The notes beneath the pieces were generated by a model, which was not told where the DNA came from, did not search any database, and saw only the letters and a list, made by a program, of their open reading frames with translations. A DNA stretch of 64,000 nucleotides from Pannonibacter anstelovis (GTDB lineage: Bacteria > Pseudomonadota > Alphaproteobacteria > Rhizobiales > Stappiaceae): positions 372,001 to 436,000 of the forward strand of contig NZ_JBAKBF010000002.1 in assembly GCF_036881715.1 (NCBI RefSeq), written 5' to 3'. The stretch's first letter is position 1. Every line of letters starts with the position of its first letter. The position numbers and the translations under genes were made by a program. Below, piece by piece: positions 8,956 to 18,820 of this stretch.

Positions 8956-8956
8956 G

Positions 8957-8997
8957 ACAAAGGCCTTCTTGTTGCAATGCAGCAAGAAGGCCTTTGT
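8957..8997 (-). promoter_or_regulatory. 15-bp perfect hairpin over the NUDIX ribosome-binding site
   Basis: Left arm 8957-8971 (ACAAAGGCCTTCTTG) and right arm 8983-8997 are exact reverse complements with an 11-base loop. On the minus strand it ends one base before the ATG at 8955 and contains the AAGG. It may end or weaken read-through from the glucosidase gene and mask the NUDIX start. Confidence 0.65.
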
Positions 8998-9029
8998 GCG
9001 GTGCCGCTGTCAAGATCAGGCAGAGCCAA

Positions 9030-10355
9030 TCAGCGGGCGATGGCCTGAGCAAGCGCCTTGAAGGACGCCTTGGGGGTGCGTTTCAGTGTTTCAAAGTCGG
9101 TGTGCACGATGCCGAAGCGTTTTTCGTAGCCCACGGCCCATTCGTAATTGTCCATCAGAGACCAGAGGAAATAGCCTTTCACCGGCACGCCTGCTTCTGC
9201 CGCACGCCGGGTGGCGGCCAGATGCTGGTCAAGGAAATCGATGCGCCCGTCATCCTGCACCTCGCCGTTGATCAGGTGATCATCATTGGCAAGGCCGTTT
9301 TCTGTGACGTAAAGCGGCAGGCCTTTCGTGTATTCCGCATGGGTGCGCTTGAGGAAGAATTCGAGGCCCTCGGGATAGATCTCCCAGCCCATCTGGGTTT
9401 TCGGCAGCGGGCCTTCCACCTCCTTGTGCGAGGGCCAGGCGCTGTCCGGGTCCGGGGCGATGAGCTTGCGGGTGTAGTAGTTCAGCCCGCACCAGTCGAC
9501 CGGCGTGCCGATGACGTCAAAGTCATTCTCCCAGCCCTTCGGCATATGGGGGCCAAGGCCCTCCAGCACATTGGCCGGATATTCCTTCTTGAAGATGCCG
9601 CCGAGGAACCAGCGATTGTAGTAGCCGTCGTAAAGCTCTGCGGCCTTGCGGGCTTCCTCGCTGTCATCGGCCGGCTGGGCATATTCGAAATTGCACACAG
9701 CGCCGAGGTTCTTGACGCCCAGTGCGCGCATGGCCTGAATGGAGCGGCCATGGGCCAGCAGCACATGATGCATGGCGCGGGCGGTGGCGCGGATGTCGCG
9801 CAAGCCCGGAGCATGGATGCCAAGGAAGTGGGACAGCCAGGTGACGCACCAGGGTTCGTTGACGGGTGCCACCGACCAGACGCGATCACCCAGGCGCTTC
9901 ATCATGATGTTGGTGTAATCGGCGAACCAGTCCGCAATGTCCCGGTTGCGCCAGCCGCCCAGATCGAGAAGCGCCGAGGGCAGTTCCCAGTGATAGAGGG
10001 TGAGGGCAGGCTTGATACCGCGCTCCAGCAGGCCATCCACCAGCCTGTCATAGAAATCGAGCCCTTCCGCATTCACCGCCCCACGCCCTTCCGGCATCAC
10101 GCGGGCCCAGGAGGTGGAGAAGCGGTAGACGTCGAAATTACCCTGTTTCAGCAGGTCCAGGTCCTCGTCCATGCGCAGGATGTGCTCACAGGCGCGGGCG
10201 CCGTTCTCGGCGCGGATGACATTGCCCGGCGTTGCGGCAAAGTCGTCCCACTGGCTGCGGCCCGCTCCACCGAGGGCGCTGCCCTCGATCTGGTAGCTCG
10301 AGGTGGAGGCGCCGAAGAGGAAGTCTCCGGGGAAATCGGCACGGGTGAAGTTCAT
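9030..10355 (-). CDS. GH1 beta-glucosidase
   Basis: A 441-residue cytoplasmic glycoside hydrolase of family 1. The acid/base motif NEPW has E167 and the nucleophile motif TENG has E352; the N-terminal FLFGASTSSYQIEG and C-terminal DNYEWAVGYEKRFG segments are also typical. It retains beta-linked glucose. ATG 10355 lies 5 bp after the stop of the LacI regulator gene, so the two are co-transcribed. Its place beside the agl genes suggests that imported disaccharides include beta-glucosides. There is no signal peptide. Confidence 0.93.
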   Translation of the reverse strand: MNFTRADFPGDFLFGASTSSYQIEGSALGGAGRSQWDDFAATPGNVIRAENGARACEHILRMDEDLDLLKQGNFDVYRFSTSWARVMPEGRGAVNAEGLDFYDRLVDGLLERGIKPALTLYHWELPSALLDLGGWRNRDIADWFADYTNIMMKRLGDRVWSVAPVNEPWCVTWLSHFLGIHAPGLRDIRATARAMHHVLLAHGRSIQAMRALGVKNLGAVCNFEYAQPADDSEEARKAAELYDGYYNRWFLGGIFKKEYPANVLEGLGPHMPKGWENDFDVIGTPVDWCGLNYYTRKLIAPDPDSAWPSHKEVEGPLPKTQMGWEIYPEGLEFFLKRTHAEYTKGLPLYVTENGLANDDHLINGEVQDDGRIDFLDQHLAATRRAAEAGVPVKGYFLWSLMDNYEWAVGYEKRFGIVHTDFETLKRTPKASFKALAQAIAR

Positions 10356-10360
10356 GGAAA

Positions 10361-11392
10361 TCAGGTCCTGACTGGGGCCGGTCCCGTGGACTGGCCGATG
10401 ATGAGATCGCATTCAAGAAGGCGCGTCTGCGGCTCGCTGGCAGGCTCGGTAATCTGCGCCAGCAGCATGTCCGCCGCCAGACGCCCGGCTTCGCGCACGG
10501 AGGAGCGGGTGGCGGTGAAGAGCGGAACTTCGGCGCCGTTCTTCAGGTATCCAAGCTCGTCATCATGGATGATGACGGACACATCCTTGCCAAGCCGCAA
10601 TCCTTGTTCTTCCACGGCACGGCGCACGCCGATGCCGGAGATCATGGAAGACGCAAGGAAGGCGGTCGGCGGCTCGGGCAAGGCGAGCATCGCGGAAGCG
10701 GCGGCATAGCCCTGGCCTTCGGTCATCTCGGCGCTGAACATCAGTTCCGGCGCAGGCTTAAGCCCGCGTGCTTCCAGCGCCTCCAGATAGCCCGAGCGGC
10801 GGCGGGCGGCGAAGTCCATGAACTCCAGGCCGTTGATCAATCCGATGCGGCGGTGGCCGAGATCCAGCAGGAAGTCCGTGGCGCGGCGGAAGGCGCGGCG
10901 GTTGTTGATATCGAGCCAGGCATAGGGAACCGCCGTGCCGCTGGAGCGGCCGTGCACCACGAAGGGCAGGCCGATGTCCTGCAGCAAGGGAATGCGCGGA
11001 TCGGCCATCTTGGGGCCATGGACGATGATGCCATCCACGGTGCCGCGCGCCTTCAGCTCCCGGTAGACGCTGGCTTCCTGGTCATCCGGCACGATGGACA
11101 GAACCATCTCGTAGCCGGCGCGCGAATAGCTTTCGCCAGCGCCTGCAATGAAGTCCGCAAAGACGGGGTTCACCATCTCATGCCGTGTGGCGATGGGGAT
11201 GACGTGGCCGATGGCCATGGCGCGGCCCGTGGCAAGACGCTGGGCACGGGCATTGGGCTGATAGTTATGCTGCTTTGCGGCTGCCAGAACCCGCTCGCGC
11301 GTGGCCTCATTGACCTCCGGATACCCGTTGAGGGCGCGGCTGACCGTTGTGGGCGAAAGCCCCAGCTTTTGGGCGAATTGCTTCAGATTCAT
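10361..11392 (-). CDS. aglR: LacI-family repressor of alpha-glucoside genes
   Basis: A 343-residue regulator: a LacI helix-turn-helix at residues 1-25 (MNLKQFAQKLGLSPTTVSRALNG), hinge helix near 45-55, and a periplasmic-binding-protein-like sugar domain. It is divergent from aglE, and two CAAAnnnnTTTG operators lie in the 270-bp gap. In the family, the sugar inducer releases the repressor. The name aglR follows from its position and is not proved by sequence. It leads an operon with the GH1 glucosidase. Confidence 0.85.
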   Translation of the reverse strand: MNLKQFAQKLGLSPTTVSRALNGYPEVNEATRERVLAAAKQHNYQPNARAQRLATGRAMAIGHVIPIATRHEMVNPVFADFIAGAGESYSRAGYEMVLSIVPDDQEASVYRELKARGTVDGIIVHGPKMADPRIPLLQDIGLPFVVHGRSSGTAVPYAWLDINNRRAFRRATDFLLDLGHRRIGLINGLEFMDFAARRRSGYLEALEARGLKPAPELMFSAEMTEGQGYAAASAMLALPEPPTAFLASSMISGIGVRRAVEEQGLRLGKDVSVIIHDDELGYLKNGAEVPLFTATRSSVREAGRLAADMLLAQITEPASEPQTRLLECDLIIGQSTGPAPVRT

Positions 11393-11429
11393 AGGGGCAC
11401 ATCGCAGGAAAGTCTTGAGTTTGAATAGC

Positions 11430-11441
11430 CAAACCGCTTTG
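11430..11441. promoter_or_regulatory. AglR-type operator 1
   Basis: CAAACCGCTTTG, a LacI-family palindrome 38 bp upstream of the aglR start. It is the exact reverse complement of the core of the site near aglE, which supports a shared regulator and autoregulation. Confidence 0.6.
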
Positions 11442-11478
11442 ATTTTGTCGTGACTTTAGCTGCGTGCTGTGCGTGCGT

Positions 11479-11490
11479 CAAAGATCTTTG
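11479..11490. promoter_or_regulatory. Perfect 12-bp palindrome CAAAGATCTTTG
   Basis: A perfect palindrome between the two agl operators. It differs from them in the centre, so it may be a third, weaker site or be bound by another factor. No direct evidence. Confidence 0.35.
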
Positions 11491-11590
11491 CTTCGCTGAA
11501 TTGCTGCGGCGCGGCAGGAAAACTCAGGTTGTATGCGGTGTTGTGAAAACATCCCCGTTGACTCACATGCGCCGATCAGCGACTGTGGCG

Positions 11591-11610
11591 CATTCAAAGC
11601 GGTTTGAATG
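11591..11610. promoter_or_regulatory. AglR-type operator 2 at the aglE promoter
   Basis: Arms CATTCAAA and TTTGAATG flank a 4-base centre GCGG, so the core is CAAAGCGGTTTG. It is 55 bp upstream of the aglE ATG. A TTGACT at 11558-11563 could be the -35 element of aglE, which would put the operator over the start of transcription. Confidence 0.65.
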
Positions 11611-11665
11611 ACGCTTGGTCCTGTGTCTGGAATGCAGGAATCTGGCGCGGTACTGGGAGGTAGCG

Positions 11666-13024
11666 ATGAAGACAGTTTTGCTTGCTGGCGCAGCCGGGCT
11701 TGCCCTGATGTGCGCCGGTGCTCAGGCGCAGGGGCTGAAGTTCGAGCCGGGCAAGGACAGCCGTTTCAACTGGGAAAGCTACGAGGCTGTGAAGACCGAT
11801 GCCCTGAAGGGGCAGGAGATCACGGTGCTTGGGCCCTGGCTTGGGCCGGACAAGGAGCTGGTGGAGAGCATCTTCGATTATTTCGAGGCTGCCACGGGCG
11901 TGAAGGTCAATTATTCCGGGTCCGACAGTTTCGAGCAGCAGATCGTCATCGACACTGAAGCGGGATCACCGCCGAACATTGCAATCTTTCCGCAGCCGGG
12001 CCTTGCCCGTGATTTGGCCTCCAAGGGATACCTGACACCGCTTGGGGACGAAACGGCCGCATGGGTGCGTGACAATTACGCAGCCGGTCAGTCCTGGGTG
12101 GATCTGGCCACCTTCAAGGGCAAGGACGGCAAGGACGCGCTCTATGGCCTCTTTTATAAGGTCGATGTGAAGTCGCTGGTCTGGTACGTGCCCGAGAACT
12201 TCGAGGACGCGGGCTATGAAGTGCCCACGACAATGGAAGAGCTGAAGGCGCTGACGGACAAGATCGTCGCGGATGGCGGGACGCCCTGGTGCATCGGCCT
12301 CGGCTCTGGCGCTGCCACTGGCTGGCCGGCCACCGACTGGGTGGAAGACATGATGCTGCGCACCCAGACGCCGGAAGATTACGATGCCTGGACGCGCAAT
12401 GATCTGAAGTTCGACGATCCGAAGGTGGCTGGGGCCATCGAGGAGTTCGGCTATTTTGCCCGCAATGACAAGTATGTGGCGGGCGGTGCCGCCGGTGTGG
12501 CCACCATCGACTTCCGTGACAGCCCGAAGGGCCTCTTCGCCTCTCCGCCGCAGTGCTACATGCACCGCCAGGCTTCCTTCATCCCCTCCTTCTTCCCGGA
12601 AGGCACGGTGATCGGTGAGGATGTGGACTTCTTCTACTTCCCGGCCTACGCGGACAAGAATCTAGGCCAGCCGGTGCTTGGCGCGGGCACACTGTTCTCC
12701 ATCACCAAGGACAGCCCGGCCGCCGAGGCGCTGATCGGCTTCCTGCAGACGCCGATCGCCCACGAAGTGTGGATGGCGCAGAAGGGCTTCCTGACCCCGC
12801 ACAAGGGCGTCAATGCCGAGGTCTATGGCGATCCGACGCTCAAGAAGATGGGGGCCATCCTGCTCAACGCCACCACCTTCCGCTTTGATGGCTCCGATCT
12901 GATGCCGGGCGCCATTGGTGCCGGTGCCTTCTGGACGGGCATGGTGGACTATGTGGCCGGCGGCAAGGATGCAGCCGCAGTCGGTGCGGACATCCAGAAA
13001 GCCTGGGACGCGATCAAGAAGTGA
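11666..13024 (+). CDS. aglE: Alpha-glucoside ABC transporter substrate-binding protein AglE
   Basis: A 452-residue periplasmic binding protein (family 1) with a Sec signal ending AQAQG near residue 21. It should capture alpha-glucosides such as sucrose, maltose or trehalose for the AglFGK importer. Aromatic residues that could stack on sugar (PWCIGLGSG, WPATDWVEDMM) are visible. ATG 11666 has a strong gggaggtag site, so the longer upstream frame is rejected. It is the first gene of the agl operon and is followed by a stem-loop at 13033-13059. Confidence 0.9.
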   Translation: MKTVLLAGAAGLALMCAGAQAQGLKFEPGKDSRFNWESYEAVKTDALKGQEITVLGPWLGPDKELVESIFDYFEAATGVKVNYSGSDSFEQQIVIDTEAGSPPNIAIFPQPGLARDLASKGYLTPLGDETAAWVRDNYAAGQSWVDLATFKGKDGKDALYGLFYKVDVKSLVWYVPENFEDAGYEVPTTMEELKALTDKIVADGGTPWCIGLGSGAATGWPATDWVEDMMLRTQTPEDYDAWTRNDLKFDDPKVAGAIEEFGYFARNDKYVAGGAAGVATIDFRDSPKGLFASPPQCYMHRQASFIPSFFPEGTVIGEDVDFFYFPAYADKNLGQPVLGAGTLFSITKDSPAAEALIGFLQTPIAHEVWMAQKGFLTPHKGVNAEVYGDPTLKKMGAILLNATTFRFDGSDLMPGAIGAGAFWTGMVDYVAGGKDAAAVGADIQKAWDAIKK

Positions 13025-13032
13025 TGGCTTTT

Positions 13033-13059
13033 GCCGCCAGCCGCGATAAGGCTGGCGGC
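13033..13059 (+). terminator. Stem-loop between aglE and aglF
   Basis: A 10-bp perfect stem (GCCGCCAGCC and complement) with a 7-base loop and no T-run. It probably stabilises the aglE transcript or lowers read-through into the permease genes. Confidence 0.6.
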
Positions 13060-13148
13060 TCTTCTCAACGACAAAAAGCCGGTTGAACCGGATGCCGGGA
13101 CCCTGCGGGGCATGTGCTGCCGGCGGGCCGAGGCGGGCGGGAGGGGCA

Positions 13149-14144
13149 ATGCTCCAGCAGATCATGATGGCGGGTGCGACGATTGTTGCCGGCGTGTTCG
13201 GCTGCGTCGCCTATTTCTATGGCTCCAACCTGATCCTGGATGCGGTCTTGCCGCCACGCGGGGCCAATGCGGGGCGCAACATCAACCGGGCGGCCATGAT
13301 CAGGCCCTGGCTGTTTCTGGCGCCCGCCGTGCTGCTGCTGGGTGTTTATCTGCTCTACCCGGTGTTCGTTTCGGTCTGGCTGTCTCTGCACGACAGTTCA
13401 GGCACGCGTTTTGTTGGCCTTGGCAACTACATCTGGCTGATCGAGGACGCGAAATTCCGCGAGTCCATCCGCAACAACATGCTCTGGCTGCTGTTCGTGC
13501 CTGCCGCCTCCACCGCATTCGGCCTGCTGGCGGCGGCTCTGACGGACCGGATCCGCTGGGGCAATCTTGCCAAGTCGCTGATTTTCATGCCGATGGCGAT
13601 CTCCTTCATCGGCGCCTCGGTGATCTGGAAGTTCATCTACGATTACCGGCCCGAAGGGCAGGAGCAGATCGGCCTCCTCAATGCGGTGGTGGTGTTCTTC
13701 GGCGGAGAGCCGCAGACCTGGCTGACCATTGACCTCTGGAACAACCTTTTCCTGATGATCGTGCTGGTCTGGATCCAGACCGGCTTTGCCATGGTCATTC
13801 TTTCCGCTGCCCTGCGCGGCATTCCGGAGGAGACGATCGAGGCAGCCATCCTCGACGGAGCCTCGCCGCTGCAGGTGTTCTTCCGCATCAAGGTGCCGCA
13901 GATCTGGGGCACCATCGCCGTGGTGTGGACGACGATCACCATCGTGGTGCTGAAGGTCTTCGATATCGTGCTGGCCATGACCAACGGCCAGTCAGGCACG
14001 CAGGTGCTTGCAAACCTCATGTTCGACTGGATGTTCCGTGGCAATGATGCAGGCCGCGCCTCCACTGTGGCGCTGGTGATCATGCTGCTGGTAACACCGA
14101 TCATGATCTGGAACATCCGCAATGCCCGCAAGGAGATGCAGTGA
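13149..14144 (+). CDS. aglF: Alpha-glucoside ABC transporter permease AglF
   Basis: A 331-residue inner-membrane permease of the MalF type. An N-terminal helix, a second one at RPWLFLAPAVLLLGVYLLYPVFVSVW, and the binding-protein-dependent transport loop (EETIEAAILDGASPLQVFFRIKVPQIW, the EAA motif that meets the ATPase) are all seen. ATG 13149 has a ggaggggc site. Its stop overlaps aglG (TGATG). Confidence 0.9.
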   Translation: MLQQIMMAGATIVAGVFGCVAYFYGSNLILDAVLPPRGANAGRNINRAAMIRPWLFLAPAVLLLGVYLLYPVFVSVWLSLHDSSGTRFVGLGNYIWLIEDAKFRESIRNNMLWLLFVPAASTAFGLLAAALTDRIRWGNLAKSLIFMPMAISFIGASVIWKFIYDYRPEGQEQIGLLNAVVVFFGGEPQTWLTIDLWNNLFLMIVLVWIQTGFAMVILSAALRGIPEETIEAAILDGASPLQVFFRIKVPQIWGTIAVVWTTITIVVLKVFDIVLAMTNGQSGTQVLANLMFDWMFRGNDAGRASTVALVIMLLVTPIMIWNIRNARKEMQ

Positions 14145-15271
14145 TGGATCATATTGCGGGCAAGCGCTCCGGTCTCGTCTGGGCCGTCAATCTCTCCGTC
14201 ATCGCGCTGGTGCTGCTGTGGACGGTGCCCACCATCGGGCTTCTCGTCTCCTCCTTCCGGCAGGCGGATCAGATCGCTGCCACCGGCTGGTGGAAGGCGC
14301 TGTTCCCCTCCGTTCAGAATTCAATTGTCCGGGCTGGGGATGCAGAAACGCAGCGGGAGGAGGCCGGCCGCTTCATCATCAGCGGCAATGTCTTTGACAC
14401 GGGCAGCGGCACCGTAACCGCCTTCGGTACCTCCTCGCGGGACCCTATGGCCTATGAACCGGGAACGACGGCAGATCTTGATGATGGCCAGACGCTGACG
14501 GTGGAAGCCGATGGCGCCTACCGGCTGGAAAGCCCGGCGAAGTTCGAGGGCCGCAGCCCGCGCATCTTCGTGACGGCGGAAACGCCGCCCAGCTTCACCA
14601 TGGCCAATTACGAGACTGTGCTCTTTGCCGAAGGTCTGGGCCGCGCGTTCCTCAACACCCTGACAGTGACCGTTCCGGCCACGGTAATCCCGATCCTGAT
14701 TGCCGCCTTTGCCGCCTATGCGCTGGCGTGGATGGAGTTTCCGGGCCGTGCGCTGCTGATTGCCGCCATTGTCGGCCTCCTGGTGGTGCCGCTGCAGCTG
14801 GCGCTGATCCCCTTGCTGCGGCTGCATAATTCGCTGGGTATCGGCAAGGAGTATCTGGGCATCTGGCTGGCGCATACGGGCTTTGGCCTGCCCATGGCGA
14901 TCTATCTTTTGCGCAATTACATGGTGGGCCTGCCGCGTGAAATCATCGAGAGCGCGCGCGTGGACGGGGCGAGCGATTTCCAGATCTTCCTCAAGCTGAT
15001 CCTGCCGCTCAGCTTCCCGGCACTGGCCTCCTTCGCCATCTTCCAGTTCCTGTGGACCTGGAACGATCTGCTTGTGGCCACCGTCTTCCTTGGCAACAAC
15101 CAGCAGCAGCTCGTCATGACCGGCGTGCTGCGTGAGCTTCTGGGCTCGAAGGGCGGGGAGTGGGAAATCCTCGCCGCCTCCGCCTTCGTGTCCATCTTCG
15201 TTCCGCTGCTGGTGTTCTTCGCGCTGCAGAGGTTCCTCGTGCGCGGACTGCTGGCCGGCTCCGTCAAATAA
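14144..15271 (+). CDS. aglG: Alpha-glucoside ABC transporter permease AglG
   Basis: A 375-residue MalG-type permease. After the first helix (about 11-37) comes a predicted extracytoplasmic domain of roughly 90 residues (about 52-140, segments SGNVFDTGSGTVTAF and DDGQTLTVEADGAYRL), then five helices with the EAA loop IIESARVDGASDFQIFLKLILP. MalG proteins without this domain are about 280 residues. AglG homologues in rhizobia, as I recall, share the longer form. ATG 14144 overlaps the aglF stop. Confidence 0.9.
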   Translation: MDHIAGKRSGLVWAVNLSVIALVLLWTVPTIGLLVSSFRQADQIAATGWWKALFPSVQNSIVRAGDAETQREEAGRFIISGNVFDTGSGTVTAFGTSSRDPMAYEPGTTADLDDGQTLTVEADGAYRLESPAKFEGRSPRIFVTAETPPSFTMANYETVLFAEGLGRAFLNTLTVTVPATVIPILIAAFAAYALAWMEFPGRALLIAAIVGLLVVPLQLALIPLLRLHNSLGIGKEYLGIWLAHTGFGLPMAIYLLRNYMVGLPREIIESARVDGASDFQIFLKLILPLSFPALASFAIFQFLWTWNDLLVATVFLGNNQQQLVMTGVLRELLGSKGGEWEILAASAFVSIFVPLLVFFALQRFLVRGLLAGSVK

Positions 15272-15318
15272 CCTTCCTCCCTCCAAGTCTCAGACGTATC
15301 AACGACAGGATTTCGTGA

Positions 15319-16941
<1,623 letters not shown>

Positions 16942-16962
16942 AGGCAAGGGGAGGGCCGGCAG

Positions 16963-18048
16963 ATGGCAGATCTGAAGCTTACGGACGTGGCCAAGGCCTA
17001 TGGCGGCGTCAAGGTTCTCAGCAATATCAATCTGGACATCAGGAAGGGTGAACTGATCGTCTTCGTCGGCCCCTCCGGCTGCGGCAAGTCAACCCTGCTG
17101 CGCATGATCGCCGGGCTTGAGAAGATCTCCGGCGGCACGCTGGAGATCGGCGGCGAGCTGATGAACGACGTGCCGCCTGCCCAGCGCGGCATTGCCATGG
17201 TATTCCAGAGCTACGCGCTCTACCCGCATATGACCGTGCGCGACAACATGGCCTTTGCCCTGAAGATCGCGGGAAAGAGCAAGGCAGAGATTGACACGGC
17301 TGTCGCCCGTGCAGCTGATATCCTTCAGCTGACGCCCTATCTCGACCGCCTGCCCAAGGCGCTGTCCGGCGGCCAGCGCCAGCGTGTCGCCATCGGCCGG
17401 GCGATCGTGCGCGATCCCAAGGTCTATCTGTTCGATGAGCCGCTTTCCAACCTCGATGCGGCGCTGCGGGTGGCCACCCGCATCGAAATTGCTCAGCTCA
17501 AGGAGCAAATGCCTGACAGCACCATGATCTATGTGACCCATGATCAGGTGGAAGCCATGACACTTGCCAGCCGTATCGTTGTGCTGGCAGGCGGCGGTAT
17601 CAGTCAGGTCGGCACACCGATGGAACTCTATCAAAAGCCGCAGAACGAATTCGTGGCCCAGTTCATCGGCAGCCCGGCCATGAACCTGCTGCCGGGCGAG
17701 ATCATTGGCACCGGCGGGATGACCCGCGTGCGGCTGGACAGCGGTCTGGAGGCTGTGGCTGCCATCCCGACCCGTGACGGCGATATGGGCCTCAAGGTCA
17801 ATCTCGGCGTCCGGCCCGAGGATCTGCGCGAAACGGAGGGTGATCCGCTGTTCACCGGCACGGTGGACATCACCGAGGCACTGGGCGAGGTGACGCTGCT
17901 CTATTTTGAGAAGGATGAGGCGGGGCGCCAGATGGTTGCCAAGCTGCCGGGTATCCGCTCGGGCCTCAGGCATTCCGCTGTGCTGCTGACCGCAGCACCG
18001 GAGGCGCTGCATCTGTTCCACGACGGCGTGTCGCTGCTGTACCGCTGA
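16963..18048 (+). CDS. aglK: Sugar ABC transporter ATPase AglK (MsmX/UgpC type)
   Basis: A 361-residue ATPase that powers AglFG. Walker A GPSGCGKST (36-44), Q-loop FQSYALYPHM, signature LSGGQRQR (from 134), Walker B VYLFDEP (D158/E159), and the H-loop THDQVEAMTLASR are all intact. The C-terminal ~120 residues form the MalK-like regulatory domain (GVRPEDLRE). It is the last gene of the agl operon. Such ATPases can serve several sugar importers. Confidence 0.92.
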   Translation: MADLKLTDVAKAYGGVKVLSNINLDIRKGELIVFVGPSGCGKSTLLRMIAGLEKISGGTLEIGGELMNDVPPAQRGIAMVFQSYALYPHMTVRDNMAFALKIAGKSKAEIDTAVARAADILQLTPYLDRLPKALSGGQRQRVAIGRAIVRDPKVYLFDEPLSNLDAALRVATRIEIAQLKEQMPDSTMIYVTHDQVEAMTLASRIVVLAGGGISQVGTPMELYQKPQNEFVAQFIGSPAMNLLPGEIIGTGGMTRVRLDSGLEAVAAIPTRDGDMGLKVNLGVRPEDLRETEGDPLFTGTVDITEALGEVTLLYFEKDEAGRQMVAKLPGIRSGLRHSAVLLTAAPEALHLFHDGVSLLYR

Positions 18049-18059
18049 GTCTGCCTGGT

Positions 18060-18707
18060 TCAAGCAGCCTTGCCGATGGCCTCGATCAGGGCCTCGACCT
18101 GCGGGCCGAACAGGGCTTGTGTGTCGATGGTGTAGCGTCCGCCTGACGGGGTGCGCAGCTGCAGGGCGGGCACGCCCTGCGCCCGCATCGCCTGCATCAG
18201 GCCCATGCCTTCGCTGATCCACTCCTGCATGGCAGCTTCCAGCGCCTCGTCTGCGGCTGCCAGCCGGTCAGACGCGGCCTGCAATCCCGCGTCACTCAGG
18301 ATCTCTGCAAGGACGGCCGGACTGGTGATGTTCTTGCCATCGACATATCGCGCTGCCTGCAGCGCCTTCAGGGCCTTGTGCAACTCATCCGGTTCAGTCA
18401 GGTGGACGGCGGTGAGCGCGAGATTTGCAGGGCCGCTGTCGATCCTCTGCGTGCCGCCGAACAGCACGTTCTGCCGGTAGGCATCGCTGAAAGGCTGGCC
18501 GGTCATGGCCGTGATCCGCTCGTCGGCCTTGACGATGTAGGAGGCGAAACCCGGGTCCATCGGCCGTGCACCGGTACCGGCAAACAGGCCCACCGGCTGC
18601 AGCGTCACCGTGATACCGGGCTCCGCCGCGAGCCGTGCAAGCCCCGGCCCCGCGCCATAGCACCAGCCGCAAAGCGGATCGAAAAGATAGATGATCTCGG
18701 GGTTCAT
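18060..18707 (-). CDS. DsbA-family thioredoxin-fold protein
   Basis: A 215-residue protein with Cys-Gly-Trp-Cys at the end of the first strand (YLFDPLCGWCYGAGP), as in DsbA/FrnE-like cytosolic oxidoreductases. A cis-Pro region (GVPALQL) is seen near residue 175. No signal peptide is present from ATG 18707, so it is probably cytoplasmic. It faces aglK tail to tail and is separated from the idnD operon by a terminator, so it has its own promoter. The substrate is unknown. Confidence 0.8.
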   Translation of the reverse strand: MNPEIIYLFDPLCGWCYGAGPGLARLAAEPGITVTLQPVGLFAGTGARPMDPGFASYIVKADERITAMTGQPFSDAYRQNVLFGGTQRIDSGPANLALTAVHLTEPDELHKALKALQAARYVDGKNITSPAVLAEILSDAGLQAASDRLAAADEALEAAMQEWISEGMGLMQAMRAQGVPALQLRTPSGGRYTIDTQALFGPQVEALIEAIGKAA

Positions 18708-18755
18708 GGCATGGCCTCTGCTGATGAGTTGCACCTTATGGCATGCCCTTCTGCC

Positions 18756-18797
18756 CGGAAAAAGAACGCCTGCGTGGATGACGTGTCCACGCAGGCG
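18756..18797 (-). terminator. Terminator of the dctPQM-idnD operon
   Basis: On the minus strand a 12-bp perfect stem (CGCCTGCGTGGA and complement, 18767-18797) with a 7-base loop is followed by TTCTTTTTCC. It lies 24 bp after the idnD-like stop. Confidence 0.85.
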
Positions 18798-18820
18798 AGA
18801 CAATCGGTGCAGGGAACGCC

